DNA from: Methanobacterium_B sp963703015
GTDB taxonomy: Archaea; Methanobacteriota; Methanobacteria; Methanobacteriales; Methanobacteriaceae
DNA: 64,000 nt
Assembly: GCA_963703015.1 (NCBI GenBank)
Contig: OY969779.1
Location: 868,001 to 932,000 of the forward strand
Reading direction: 5' to 3'
The position numbers were made by a program, and so were the translations under genes. The notes below the pieces were generated by a model, which ran no database searches, was not told the origin of the DNA, and saw only the letters and a program-made list of their open reading frames with translations. This document shows, piece after piece, positions 7,476 through 17,245 of the stretch (position 1 is the first letter of the stretch; each line of letters starts with the position of its first letter).

Positions 7476-9065
7476 TTAACCCTTTCGGTTTGCCGGTTCC
7501 ATATTGACGGATCTGCCCTTAACCTTTGTTCCGCTCATGGTAGAAATAACATCACTTGCACTTTGTTTTGGAACTTCTACGAATGAGAATTTATCGAAGA
7601 TATCCACCTTTCCAATTGCAGAACTTGAAAGACCGGTTTTATCTGCTATGGCCCTTATGATGTCCCTTACTTTAACCTTGTCCTTCCTTCCAATGTTAAT
7701 GAAAAGCCTGACCTGTCCTGATGCAGCACCAGTATCTCCATAGTCCTGTGAATTTGTTTTTTTAGTAGTTGTTCCACTCTTTTCCATGACAATTTTTAGA
7801 AGTGCTCCAGCAGTTTCAACAGAGCTGTAATCTTCTTCCATCATTTTCTCAACCATGCGCACTTCGTTGTCGAGGTTGTCATTGTTGATTATGCGTTTAA
7901 TTTTTTCAAGGAAATTGGTTGTTTTGATCTCAGCAACATCACTGGCTGATGGTATTTGCTGTTGTTCAATTTTGGTCTTGGTGTATCTCATTATGTCCCT
8001 AAGCTGATAAACTTCCTTACCAGAAACAAAGGTGTATGCAATACCTGTTTTACCAGCCCTTCCAGTTCTTCCAATTCTATGAACATAATATTCATCATCG
8101 TTTGGAACATCAAAGTTGAAAACTGCTTCAACATTGTCCACATCTATTCCCCTAGCTGCAACATCTGTTGCCACAAGGATCTCGATGTTTCCTGATCTGA
8201 ACTTGGACATGACATTGTCCCTCTGCCTCTGACTCATGTCTCCATGAAGTCCGTCAGCAGCGTATCCTCTGATTTGAAGATGATTCACAAGTTTGTCAAC
8301 CCTTCTTTTGGTGTTACAGAAAACAAGTGATAATTTAAAATCATTTATATCGAGTAAACGGGATAAAACATCGAGTTTCATCTTTTCTTTTACTTCGAAG
8401 TAGATCTGCTTAATTTCAGGTACTGTGAGTTCCTTGGGAACAACCTTTAAAAATTCTGGTGATTCCTGGTATCTCCTTGTTATGTACAAAATATCCGGGG
8501 ACATTGTGGCAGAGAACAGTAGAATCTGTCTTTCAGCTGGAATATAATCCAGTACAAATTCAATATCTTCCCTGAATCCCATGTCAAGCATTTCATCAGC
8601 TTCATCAAGGATCAGCATCTTAACAGAACCCATATCTATGGTTCCACGCCTCATATGATCCATCACCCTTCCAGGTGTGCCTATAATAACTTGGACGCCC
8701 TTCTTAAGTGCTTTTATTTGTCTTTCTATTGGTTGACCACCGTAAACTGGTAGTATTCCAATTTTTCGCATGTACTTGGACAGTTTTTTCATTTCCTCGG
8801 CAACTTGTATTGCAAGTTCCCTTGTAGGACACAGTATGACGGCCTGCAGATCTTTATTGGACGCATCTACAGTTTCGAGAATTGGTATTCCAAATGCTGC
8901 TGTTTTTCCTGTTCCTGTCTGGGCCTGACCTGTGACATCTTTGCCCTCGAGGATGTGGGGTATGGCTAATGATTGAATTGGAGTGGCCTCCTCAAAACCC
9001 ATATCTTCAACAGCACGCTGTATCTCGCTAGATATATTTAAATCTTTAAATCTAAGTTTTTCCAT
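7476..9065 (-). CDS. deaD: DEAD-box RNA helicase with DbpA-type RNA-binding tail
   Basis: ATP-dependent RNA helicase of the DeaD/CsdA type, 529 residues. The helicase motifs occur in order: Q motif near TPIQSLAIP, Walker A AQTGTGKTA, PTRELAIQ, DEAD, SAT and HRIGRTGRAG. A linker of about 90 residues follows, then a C-terminal DbpA-like RNA-binding domain beginning near RLFINIGRKDKVKVRDII. In bacteria this build is linked to ribosome assembly and cold growth. RBS AAGGAAGAT precedes the ATG. The 291-base upstream gap contains a tandem 12-mer and T/A-rich inverted repeats. Confidence 0.93.
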   Translation of the reverse strand: MEKLRFKDLNISSEIQRAVEDMGFEEATPIQSLAIPHILEGKDVTGQAQTGTGKTAAFGIPILETVDASNKDLQAVILCPTRELAIQVAEEMKKLSKYMRKIGILPVYGGQPIERQIKALKKGVQVIIGTPGRVMDHMRRGTIDMGSVKMLILDEADEMLDMGFREDIEFVLDYIPAERQILLFSATMSPDILYITRRYQESPEFLKVVPKELTVPEIKQIYFEVKEKMKLDVLSRLLDINDFKLSLVFCNTKRRVDKLVNHLQIRGYAADGLHGDMSQRQRDNVMSKFRSGNIEILVATDVAARGIDVDNVEAVFNFDVPNDDEYYVHRIGRTGRAGKTGIAYTFVSGKEVYQLRDIMRYTKTKIEQQQIPSASDVAEIKTTNFLEKIKRIINNDNLDNEVRMVEKMMEEDYSSVETAGALLKIVMEKSGTTTKKTNSQDYGDTGAASGQVRLFINIGRKDKVKVRDIIRAIADKTGLSSSAIGKVDIFDKFSFVEVPKQSASDVISTMSGTKVKGRSVNMEPANRKG

Positions 9066-9201
9066 TTTATCTTCCTTTTAATTTCCTGAATATTCAAAAA
9101 AACAATTAGAATAGGTTTCGTTCGACGAATATTATTTCAATATTTGAATCTTTGAAATTTTAAAATTAGAACCTACTGACAATTTGAATTCAGGAACAAA
9201 T

Positions 9202-9225
9202 TTTATTCAATAATTTATTCAATAA
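9202..9225. repeat. Two tandem copies of a 12-base repeat
   Basis: TTTATTCAATAA is present twice without a spacer (9202-9213 and 9214-9225), about 140 bases upstream of the deaD start. Nearby are TTCG/CGAA around 9118-9130 and ATTTCAA/TTGAAAT around 9134-9158. Together they fill most of the lonB-deaD gap. They may be regulatory, but simple AT-rich composition could also give such repeats. Confidence 0.5.
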
Positions 9226-9356
9226 TTAATCTTTATTATTTTATTGTAAATCCCCACATATATAGTAAGTGATGAATGGAACCTAATTTCAAATTGAAAT
9301 TTCTCTAAAATAAAGTTAAAAAGTTGTGGGTGAAGGTTTACCCACTTTTATTTTGA

Positions 9357-11273
9357 TTAGTGTGTGACTGGTTTCTGGGGTTTTGGAATTATTCCCTTTG
9401 GAACCATGTCTGTGATCTTTTTCATCTTAGTTACAAGACCGTCCTTACCAGATCCTATTAGGGCGTGTTCTAAAACATCACTCATATTCTTTACAGGTAT
9501 GATCTCCACCTTGTTCTTGTACCTTTCTTCAATTAGAACATCATCCATGTTTGAATAAGGTATTAAAACCTTTTTCATACCTGCCTCTGCAGCAGCTTCG
9601 ATTTTACCAGTGACTCCACCTACCGGCATCACATCGCCCCTTACACTCAGGGATCCTGTTAGTGCCACTGACTGATCAACTGGTACATTTTCAAGGGCAG
9701 ATACAACGGCTGTTGCTATTGAAACACTTGCACTGTCACCTTCAACACCATCGTAAGCCTGAAGGAACTGTATATGAATGTCATGGTTAGATATGTCTGT
9801 ACCTGTGTTTTTCTTTATGAGTGCACTCACATTTTGTACTGCTTCCTTGGCTATATCACCAAGTTTTCCAGTTGCTATGATCTTACCCTCATCTTTACTC
9901 TGTGCAGGTGCTGCTTCAGCTGCAATTGGGAGAAGTATTCCACTTCTATCCCCTATTATTGCAAGACCATTTACTCTACCAACTTCACTGCCCTCAGATT
10001 TAAATACGCTGTACTTCTTTCTTTGAACAATGTATCTGTCGGCTATCTGTTGTTCTAATGTTCTTGCTAGTTTCTTTGCACCGATAACATGTTCTAAAGT
10101 CACACTTTCTGCATGTTCACCCTTGGCTATGTCTCCAGCAGCTCTTACAAGACCACCTAAATCCCTTAGCCTGAGTGTCAAAGAATCTTTCTTACCTGCT
10201 CTTCTTTGAGCTTCCCGTATAATTTCTGCCACAGCCTCCCTGCTAAAATGAGGTATTCTACCATCTTTTTTAACTTCTTGAGCAACGAACTGCACCAGTT
10301 TATCCCTATTTTCCGGAGTGTCCTTCATGGAGTCCTTCATAAATACTTCGTAACCATAACCCCTTATTCTTGAACGCAGAGCAATATGCATTCCTTTGAG
10401 CACTTGAAGATTTCCTGATGCAACCAGAACAAAATCACAAGGAACAGCCTGGGAACGAACCATAGCACCACTGCTTGTTTCACTCTGACCAGTTATGGAA
10501 TACTTCTTTTCCTGCATAGCAGTTAAAAGCTCTTGTTGAGTTTTCATCTGCATGGTACCGATTTCATCGATGTAAAGCACACCCTTGTTTGCTTTGTGAA
10601 TCATACCAGCTTCAACACGGTCATGTGCAGGAGTTCCAAGACCTCCAGACTGGTATGGATCGTGCCTCACATCCCCAAGGAGGGCACCGGCATGTGAACC
10701 TGTTGCATCCACAAATGGTGCTGTATTCTTGTTTTCGTTGTTTATTAACAATTTTGGAACCATGATGGTACTTCGTGGTTTCATTTGCATCATAACCAAA
10801 AGTACTATTCCTGCTGCAATTATGGCTTCCAAGTACCTTTTTAAAACAAATCCAACTGCCAAGATGAGTCCTAAGATGATTACCATGAAAAAGTTTTTCT
10901 TTTCTTCCTGGCCCTTTGCTTTGATCTTGTAGTTCATCACAACCTTTTTTCCCTCTCCTGCTGGCATGGCACCTATGAGGGGGTTGTGTAGATCTTCGAT
11001 GTTTGGGTACACCAATAAATCTTGAAGTTCTTCAGGCGGCAGTAGTTCTGCCATTCCCTTTGCAAGCATTGATTTACCTATACCAGGCTCACCAATTAAA
11101 AGAACATTTCTTCTTTGTTTTGCTGCCTTAATCACTGTTTCAACAGCTTCTTCCTGACCTATTATTTGATCTATAATCTTATCTGGAATATTTATATCTC
11201 CAGAAGTTTTATAAGTCCTGAAATCAAGCTTTTCCTTGAGTGAATCGTTCGAATTTGAATTTAAACTTGCCAT
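9357..11273 (-). CDS. lonB: Membrane-anchored archaeal Lon protease (LonB)
   Basis: ATP-dependent membrane protease for protein quality control. Numbered from the chosen ATG, it has an AAA+ domain with Walker A GEPGIGKS (61-68). Inserted in it is a pair of hydrophobic segments (about 128-163) that anchors it to the membrane. The C-terminal protease domain has the Ser-Lys dyad S514 (GDSAS) and K557 (TGKIEAA). At 638 residues it matches archaeal LonB. The frame is open up to 11345. The ATG at 11273 is preferred because AGGAGG lies 12 bases upstream and the upstream residues (MYIIYIRSK) look non-coding. Confidence 0.95.
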   Translation of the reverse strand: MASLNSNSNDSLKEKLDFRTYKTSGDINIPDKIIDQIIGQEEAVETVIKAAKQRRNVLLIGEPGIGKSMLAKGMAELLPPEELQDLLVYPNIEDLHNPLIGAMPAGEGKKVVMNYKIKAKGQEEKKNFFMVIILGLILAVGFVLKRYLEAIIAAGIVLLVMMQMKPRSTIMVPKLLINNENKNTAPFVDATGSHAGALLGDVRHDPYQSGGLGTPAHDRVEAGMIHKANKGVLYIDEIGTMQMKTQQELLTAMQEKKYSITGQSETSSGAMVRSQAVPCDFVLVASGNLQVLKGMHIALRSRIRGYGYEVFMKDSMKDTPENRDKLVQFVAQEVKKDGRIPHFSREAVAEIIREAQRRAGKKDSLTLRLRDLGGLVRAAGDIAKGEHAESVTLEHVIGAKKLARTLEQQIADRYIVQRKKYSVFKSEGSEVGRVNGLAIIGDRSGILLPIAAEAAPAQSKDEGKIIATGKLGDIAKEAVQNVSALIKKNTGTDISNHDIHIQFLQAYDGVEGDSASVSIATAVVSALENVPVDQSVALTGSLSVRGDVMPVGGVTGKIEAAAEAGMKKVLIPYSNMDDVLIEERYKNKVEIIPVKNMSDVLEHALIGSGKDGLVTKMKKITDMVPKGIIPKPQKPVTH

Positions 11274-11699
11274 AACCGATGACAGCCTCCTGAATTTACC
11301 TATCAAAAAATAACGTGACTTGCTTCTTATATATATAATATACAAATCTTGTCTATTTAAATTTGTCCTTTGAATTTTCCTTTGTTGATCCCACGATATA
11401 TTTATAGTTTTAGTTTAATTCTATTATGCCAATCATTTAGTAACTTATGGTATATAAAACATTGAGTTGATAATTTTCATAGTCAAATTTCCATGAAACC
11501 AACCAGCAATACGGATCACCAGTTAAAATGCTGACAATCATTTTAAAACCACTGCACTAGTTGATACTCAGGTGTTGAATAAATTGATCTCCAAAGGCTT
11601 GTGTTGGCTTAGGTTTTCCACAAACATTGGGTAAATGATAAGAACTAATATCAACATTACTAATTTTAAACATAAATTAATTCAAAAGGAGGCCTTAAT
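11274..11699. other. Intergenic region between divergent lonB and cobQ
   Basis: 426 bases with no supported gene. A TATATAAA stretch near 11451-11458 on the plus strand could be the cobQ promoter, which would give a leader of about 220 bases. The strong AAAGGAGG at 11685-11692 is the cobQ ribosome binding site. I see no tRNA, C/D-box RNA or convincing riboswitch fold here. Confidence 0.4.
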
Positions 11700-13232
11700 T
11701 TGCATCGTGAAAACAACTACCCATGCATAATGATACAAGGAACATCATCAAATGCAGGTAAAAGTGTTGCAGTAACTGCCCTATGCAGAATATTTGCCAA
11801 AAGAGGTTACAAAGTTGCTCCATTTAAGTCCCAGAACATGTCCCTGAACTCATACACAACCAATGAAGATGCTGAAATTGCAATGGCCCAGGTGCTTCAG
11901 GCAGAAGCTGCAGGTGTGGAACCATCCTACAACATGAACCCTATTCTCCTCAAACCAAAGGAAGATTTTATTTCCCAGGTTATAGTGCATGGAAAACCTG
12001 CAGGTGACATGAACTTCTATCATTACCAGAACAACTTCAGGCAAGAAGCACTCAATGCAATAGAGAGTTCCATCAATGCATTGAAGGAAGATTACGATAT
12101 CATAGTCATCGAAGGTGCTGGTTCACCCGCAGAAATTAACATGCTTGACAAAGACCTTGCAAACATGCAAATAGCAAGGATGGCCGATGCAGATGTAATA
12201 TTAGTTGCAGATATTGACAGGGGCGGAGTTTTTGCATCTATAGCCGGTACATTCTCCTTATTACCCGAGGAGGACAGGAACAGGATCAAGGGAATTATCA
12301 TCAACAAGTTCAGGGGTAATTTAGACATTCTGATGCCCGGAATCCAGCAGATAGAAGAAATTGTGGGAGTTCCAGTTTTAGGTGTTCTGCCCTACGATGA
12401 TGATCTCAAACTTCCGGAAGAAGATTCTGCATCGTTATCTGAACACAAGTATCGTGGAGATGGTGATGTTGTAATAGGAGTTCTCAGACTTCCCAGAATA
12501 TCCAACTTCACAGACATAGATCCATTGGAATACGAACCAGATGTAACAATTAAGCTCATTGAAATGGATGATGAAATTGGGGATGTGGACGCACTAATAA
12601 TACCCGGCACCAGAAACAGTGTAAGCGACCTTGTTGCCCTTAAAAAATCTGGACATGCAGATAAAATCATTCAACTATCCAAAGAAATACCAGTATTTGG
12701 GATCTGCGGAGGTTACCAAATGTTGGGAACCATGATCCACGATGAAAATAAACAAGAATCCAAATACGGTACTGTGGAAGGCCTGGGTTTACTGGATATT
12801 GAAACCAGGTTTGGTGAAGTTGAAAAGGTAATAACCCGAAGTAATGGTATTTTAACTGGAAAAGGAATGTTTAAGGATTTAGAAGGAGAGTCTGTTGAGG
12901 GTTATGAACTTCATGAAGGCACAAGTTCCATTAAAAACTCCCAAACTCTCATGAAAATTGTGAAGGGCTTTGGTAATGATTCTAATGGTTACGATGGTGC
13001 TGTGAATGGTCTGGTCTCTGGAACCTACCTCCATGGAATTTTCCATAATTTCAAGTTCAGAAGAACCTTCATGGATCATGTTCGAAGCAGTAAAGGCCTG
13101 GAAAAATTAGGGTTTGGAACAGATGACTTCGAAGACATGAAAAAATCCTCAATCGAAAGACTGGCAAATATCTTCGAGGAAAATGTGGATATGCGTATCA
13201 TCGATGCAAAATTGGCTGATATTCAAAGGTAA
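11700..13232 (+). CDS. cobQ: Cobyric acid synthase
   Basis: Amidates adenosyl-cobyrinic acid a,c-diamide at four positions with glutamine and ATP. The product feeds the corrinoid cofactors of methyl transfer. The 510-residue protein has the N-terminal P-loop-like GTSSNAGKS (synthetase domain) and a C-terminal glutaminase domain with nucleophile Cys in GICGGYQMLG and the catalytic His in TYLHGIFHN. It starts at a TTG (11700) 7 bases after AAAGGAGG. It converges with the trkA-like gene, 19 bases away. With cobK in this window it shows de novo corrinoid synthesis. Confidence 0.95.
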   Translation: MHRENNYPCIMIQGTSSNAGKSVAVTALCRIFAKRGYKVAPFKSQNMSLNSYTTNEDAEIAMAQVLQAEAAGVEPSYNMNPILLKPKEDFISQVIVHGKPAGDMNFYHYQNNFRQEALNAIESSINALKEDYDIIVIEGAGSPAEINMLDKDLANMQIARMADADVILVADIDRGGVFASIAGTFSLLPEEDRNRIKGIIINKFRGNLDILMPGIQQIEEIVGVPVLGVLPYDDDLKLPEEDSASLSEHKYRGDGDVVIGVLRLPRISNFTDIDPLEYEPDVTIKLIEMDDEIGDVDALIIPGTRNSVSDLVALKKSGHADKIIQLSKEIPVFGICGGYQMLGTMIHDENKQESKYGTVEGLGLLDIETRFGEVEKVITRSNGILTGKGMFKDLEGESVEGYELHEGTSSIKNSQTLMKIVKGFGNDSNGYDGAVNGLVSGTYLHGIFHNFKFRRTFMDHVRSSKGLEKLGFGTDDFEDMKKSSIERLANIFEENVDMRIIDAKLADIQR

Positions 13233-13251
13233 CTCAAAAAAAGAAATTATT

Positions 13252-13902
13252 TTATTGGGTGAATTTTTTTGTGACATCCTTGATTGCATGGGTCTTGGCA
13301 AGTATGGAGATCCTATCCCCTTCCTTCAACATCATTCCATCCTTGGGTATTTTTATTTCACCATTTTTGTAAATGGCAGCTATGATGTAGTTGTCTGTGG
13401 GACTGACTTCCCCTATCTTTTTTCCAATAACCTTCTTATTGTTAACACTTATATCAAGCAGTTCAGCATTTCCTTTACCAATAACAATCAAATCAGCTAT
13501 TTTTGGTCGTGTAATCAGCTTTTCAAGGTAACCAGCAGCTGTTAGTTCAGGACTCACAACAATATCGATACCAACTTTACGGAATGCATCATCATGGTCA
13601 GGGTTACTTACCCTGGCAATTACCTTAGGTATTTTATAATCCTTCACAAGTATGCATGATAAAAGGTTAGCCTCATCATTACCTGTTGCAGCTACAAAAA
13701 CATCTGCATCTGCTATGTTAGCTTCTTTGAGTGTTTTGATGTCGGTACCATTTCCACAAATAACCATTGCATCCAACTCACTCGCTGCATTGCTACACAG
13801 ATCCAGATTATTTTCTATTAAAGTCACATCATTTCCAACTGAAACAAGGGAAGATGCCAGTGCAAGACCAACCCTTCCTCCACCCATTATAACCACATAC
13901 AT
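13252..13902 (-). CDS. trkA: TrkA-type potassium channel/transporter regulatory subunit (RCK)
   Basis: A 216-residue cytoplasmic NAD(H)-binding regulator. The N-terminal RCK_N Rossmann domain has VIMGGGRVGLALA and an acidic residue ending the second strand (TLIEN). The C-terminal RCK_C domain starts near residue 135. Single-subunit length fits TrkA/KtrA proteins that gate a separate TrkH/KtrB or ion channel, but no membrane partner lies next to it here. RBS GGTG lies five bases before the ATG. A TTTTATATA box on the minus strand (14031-14023) may be its promoter. Confidence 0.88.
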   Translation of the reverse strand: MYVVIMGGGRVGLALASSLVSVGNDVTLIENNLDLCSNAASELDAMVICGNGTDIKTLKEANIADADVFVAATGNDEANLLSCILVKDYKIPKVIARVSNPDHDDAFRKVGIDIVVSPELTAAGYLEKLITRPKIADLIVIGKGNAELLDISVNNKKVIGKKIGEVSPTDNYIIAAIYKNGEIKIPKDGMMLKEGDRISILAKTHAIKDVTKKFTQ

Positions 13903-14326
13903 GTTAACACCATCACAATCGATCTTGAACTTCTTAGTTAATTACTTCTAATTAAATAAATTTGATTTGATCTTATATTCTTTGTTGTTTTTAGTAATAT
14001 CTTCATTCTTGAATGATCATGCTATATAAAATTAATGTTAACATTTAATTTAAGATAATGAAATCAATTTAACAAAATATTTCAATTTTTAACGGATTTA
14101 AAGAATTTAAAATCATTAAATTCCGATAATTAGTGTTTGATGGAATTTTAGTCCAATTATAACGGGATAAAAACTTGTGTTTAAGATTCAAAATAGTAAT
14201 ATTCAGTTTTTCAGGTTCTGGGTTAGTTCTTGAAATTTTGTTGAAATTTAGGTAATGAAGGTTACAAACCTAAAAGCTTATATATCAGTAACGCAAAACC
14301 ATGGTATGTTGTCAAAAGTATTCTAT
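13903..14326. other. Intergenic region between trkA and the tRNA-Gly pair
   Basis: 424 AT-rich bases without a supported gene. A perfect palindrome AATGTTAACATT (14034-14045) sits beside a TATA-like element (14023-14031) that could serve trkA on the minus strand. Near the right end, CTTATATATCA (about 14278-14288) is a likely TATA box for the tRNA-Gly genes. Confidence 0.4.
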
Positions 14327-14800
<474 letters not shown>

Positions 14801-15202
14801 TTATGCAGGTACCAGAAGTTCAGCTGCCACCATTCTACAGATATCTGTTCTAGTAATTACTCCAACAGGTTTATCATTCTCAAGAACCAGCAATCCCGAA
14901 ACATCTGCCCTAACCATTAGATTAGCAGCATCTTCTATTCCATTGTCAGAATCTATGGTCATAACATCCTCAGACATAATATCAGATATATTCAAAGAGG
15001 CCATTTCATTATTTGTGGGCCTTAAACTACCTAAGACCCCTATAAGATCTGAATAGGATACTACTCCCTTGGGATCTCCATTACCATCTAAAACAAATAG
15101 TCTCCGCACGCCTTCTTTATACATCTTTTTAAATGCTTCCAAAGGCTTTGATTCTGGATTAACAGTTATTACGCCCTGATTCATGGCTTCTTTGACTTCC
15201 AT
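14801..15202 (-). CDS. Two-CBS-domain protein
   Basis: A 133-residue protein made of a single pair of CBS motifs, one starting near VKEAMNQGVITV and one near ISDIMSEDVMTI. Each ends in the typical G-V-V/I-S/T-x-x-D pattern (GVVSYSDL, GVITRTDI). Such stand-alone Bateman modules bind adenine nucleotides or S-adenosyl compounds and act as sensors. Its partner is not evident. RBS GGAGGATC precedes the ATG. It is divergent from nikR and shares the 330-base intergenic region with it. Confidence 0.88.
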   Translation of the reverse strand: MEVKEAMNQGVITVNPESKPLEAFKKMYKEGVRRLFVLDGNGDPKGVVSYSDLIGVLGSLRPTNNEMASLNISDIMSEDVMTIDSDNGIEDAANLMVRADVSGLLVLENDKPVGVITRTDICRMVAAELLVPA

Positions 15203-15395
15203 TTTGATCCTCCAAAATTTGAATAAACACCATCACAGTCATTGATATTAGATTTAGTTGAAATGATTAATAATTATTTGCCCATCCAATCCCAGATGGT
15301 TAGAACATATAAAATAATTACAAATACATGAAATCATTTCAAATGTTCATCCCACAGTAAACTCCCAGCAAATAATAATCACGATAATAGAAAAA

Positions 15396-15522
15396 AGTAT
15401 TAAGTATTAATTATATATCCATTGAATGTGAACTTTGTCACTGCCAAATCCAATGAAATATTTTGAGGAAAGGTTTAAATAGTGCCAAATTTAGTATTAT
15501 GGTATTATAAAAATGGGGAGGG
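15396..15522 (+). promoter_or_regulatory. nikR promoter with candidate NikR operators
   Basis: A TTTAAATA box at 15474-15481 predicts a start near 15505. Two direct GTATTAT copies, 8 bases apart, cover that start (15494-15500 and 15502-15508). A related tandem AGTATTA pair lies at 15396-15409. GGGGAGGG at 15515-15522 is the ribosome binding site. Repeats over the start site are what an autoregulated repressor would use. The link to NikR is inference. Confidence 0.45.
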
Positions 15523-15531
15523 AACAACGTG

Positions 15532-15942
15532 ATGCGTATTAGTATGTCACTACCTAAAAAATTACTAAATGATTTTGACGAAGTATTAAAAGACAGGGGA
15601 TATCAATCCCGTTCAAAAGGAATAAGAGATGCATTAAAGGATTATATTGTAAGATACCAGTGGATGAATGAAATGGAAGGGGATAGAATTGGAATCCTCG
15701 CAGTAATCTACGATCACCATTACACAGGAGTCATGGAAGACCTTACAGATATCCAACATGATTACCGTGATTATATCAATGCAGTGATGCATGTTCATAT
15801 GACTGAAAAGTATTGTTTAGAAGTCATAGTAGTCAAGGGCGATGTTAAGTACATACGTGATCTAACAGAAAAAATTATGAGATTAAAGGGTGTAGAACAC
15901 GTTAAACTCACAAGCACTGCTAGTGGAGAAAAAATAGAATAA
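15532..15942 (+). CDS. nikR: Nickel-responsive transcriptional regulator NikR
   Basis: A ribbon-helix-helix DNA-binding domain at the N-terminus (MRISMSLPKKLLNDFDEVL) is followed by an ACT-like nickel-sensing domain. With the start at the ATG (15532), the nickel ligands fall at H76, H87, H89 and C95, the same numbers as in the well-studied E. coli protein. A GTG three bases earlier is also in frame. NikR represses nickel uptake genes when nickel is plentiful. In this window hypAB and the hydrogenase protease are logical members of the same nickel economy, though not necessarily targets. Confidence 0.95.
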   Translation: MRISMSLPKKLLNDFDEVLKDRGYQSRSKGIRDALKDYIVRYQWMNEMEGDRIGILAVIYDHHYTGVMEDLTDIQHDYRDYINAVMHVHMTEKYCLEVIVVKGDVKYIRDLTEKIMRLKGVEHVKLTSTASGEKIE

Positions 15943-16005
15943 ATATCTTCTTTTTTTATTTTATAACATAATGGTGTACATGGAAATTCATTTTAATTCA
16001 ATCAT

Positions 16006-16791
16006 ATGAAACTTGGAAACACTCCATATCACCACAATCTAACATCTGATTCTGAAAGATTGGCAGGATTCTTCGAAGCAATCACTGAAAAATCTAAAGG
16101 CACAGTTTTTGATCTTGGAACAGGTTCAGGTATTTTATCTTCGTGGGCAGCACAATATGCAGATCGAGTTGTGGCTGTAGAAATTAACAGATCAACCTCA
16201 AAAATTGCCCAGAGAAATCTTCACGACCTCAGCAATGTTGAAGTGGTGCATGCTGATGCAACTGAATATCAATTCAGTACCCAGGCAGATGTTATAATCT
16301 GTGAAATGCTTGACACCGCACTCATAGATGAAGAACAAATACCTGTACTTAACTCAACACTGAAGTACCTGAAGGAAGATGGGATTATAATTCCCTGTGG
16401 AATTATTAACTGTTTAGAACCAGTTGAATCACCCTGTGAACATATATCTTATGAAGAGGATGGTTACCCTAAAAATTCTGTTCTTGGTGAACCCATATTC
16501 TACAGTAAACTAATGTTTGGCAAACATATTGAACCCAAATTCAAGCAAAGGTTTATGATCAAGATCAACAGAAAAGGAATTGTAACTGGATTGAAGTTAA
16601 CAACATTCACATTAATAACTGAAAAGATTATCTGCGGACCCACACCCATGTTAAATCCGCCTTTAATAATTCCTCTGAAGAAAATAAATGTGGTTGAAAA
16701 TGATCTTCTTGAAGTTAATCTGAGTTATGAAATGGGTGGAGGATTGGAAAGTGTTAGAGCAAGAGCTGAAAAAATTCATCCAAAACCATGA
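16006..16791 (+). CDS. PRMT-like class I methyltransferase
   Basis: A 261-residue SAM-dependent methyltransferase. Residues 1-28 match the entry helix of arginine methyltransferases (H-x-x-L-x-x-D-x-x-R). Motif I is FDLGTGSGILS (35-45) and the acidic ribose-binding residue is E59. CEMLDTALIDE carries two glutamates (E100 and E109) spaced nine residues apart, as in the double-E loop of PRMTs. The C-terminal half, with GPTPMLNPPLIIPL and a following barrel, resembles the PRMT beta-barrel but lacks an obvious THW loop. The substrate is unknown. The 3-prime end overlaps hycI by about 40 bases. Confidence 0.7.
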   Translation: MKLGNTPYHHNLTSDSERLAGFFEAITEKSKGTVFDLGTGSGILSSWAAQYADRVVAVEINRSTSKIAQRNLHDLSNVEVVHADATEYQFSTQADVIICEMLDTALIDEEQIPVLNSTLKYLKEDGIIIPCGIINCLEPVESPCEHISYEEDGYPKNSVLGEPIFYSKLMFGKHIEPKFKQRFMIKINRKGIVTGLKLTTFTLITEKIICGPTPMLNPPLIIPLKKINVVENDLLEVNLSYEMGGGLESVRARAEKIHPKP

Positions 16792-17245
16792 AAATATCAT
16801 ATTTATCTGTATTGGTAACGAAATGAGGGGAGATGATGCTGCAGGACCCATTATAGCCAAAAAATTGGACCAAGAAATTCGCAGCCATCCTGATAAATAT
16901 CCTCTGATGAGTGTGGTCAACGCAGGTACTGTACCTGAGAATTACACAGGAATGATACGATCAAAACAACCATCACACATCATATTTGTTGATGCCGTTG
17001 AAATGGGTCTTGAACCTGGAAGTTTAAGGCTTGTTCATCAGGATGAAATTGCAAACTACAGTATATCAACCCATGCAATGCCATTATCCTTCATGATAAA
17101 ATATTTGAAATCATTTTCCGATGCGGAAATAATATTGATTGGAATACAACCAAAAACCCTTGAAATGTTTGAAGAAATCTCTGAAGAACTTGAGAAAGGT
17201 ATTGAATCATTGATTACCAAACTAATAAGGATTTTTCAGTGTTAA
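16751..17245 (+). CDS. hycI: Hydrogenase maturation protease (HycI/M52 family)
   Basis: Endopeptidase that trims the C-terminus of a NiFe hydrogenase large subunit after nickel insertion. Diagnostic features are IGNEMRGDDAAGP (nickel-binding Asp), the VDAVEMG strand with a second acidic ligand, and a STHAMPLS segment with the metal-binding His. The frame is open from ATG 16727, but GTG 16751 has GGTGGAGG 8 bases upstream and is preferred (164 residues). Either start overlaps the PRMT-like gene, so the two are probably co-translated. Confidence 0.9.
   Translation: MLEQELKKFIQNHENIIFICIGNEMRGDDAAGPIIAKKLDQEIRSHPDKYPLMSVVNAGTVPENYTGMIRSKQPSHIIFVDAVEMGLEPGSLRLVHQDEIANYSISTHAMPLSFMIKYLKSFSDAEIILIGIQPKTLEMFEEISEELEKGIESLITKLIRIFQC

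Noticed and set aside
11540..11640. CCACTGCAC and nearby hairpins upstream of cobQ as a possible cobalamin riboswitch
   Set aside because: Only a short piece resembles the bacterial B12 box. The conserved core segments and pseudoknot cannot be drawn, and such riboswitches are not expected in this lineage.
14801..15202. CBS protein as an IMP dehydrogenase fragment
   Set aside because: It is a complete two-CBS unit with its own ribosome binding site and no trace of a barrel before or after it.
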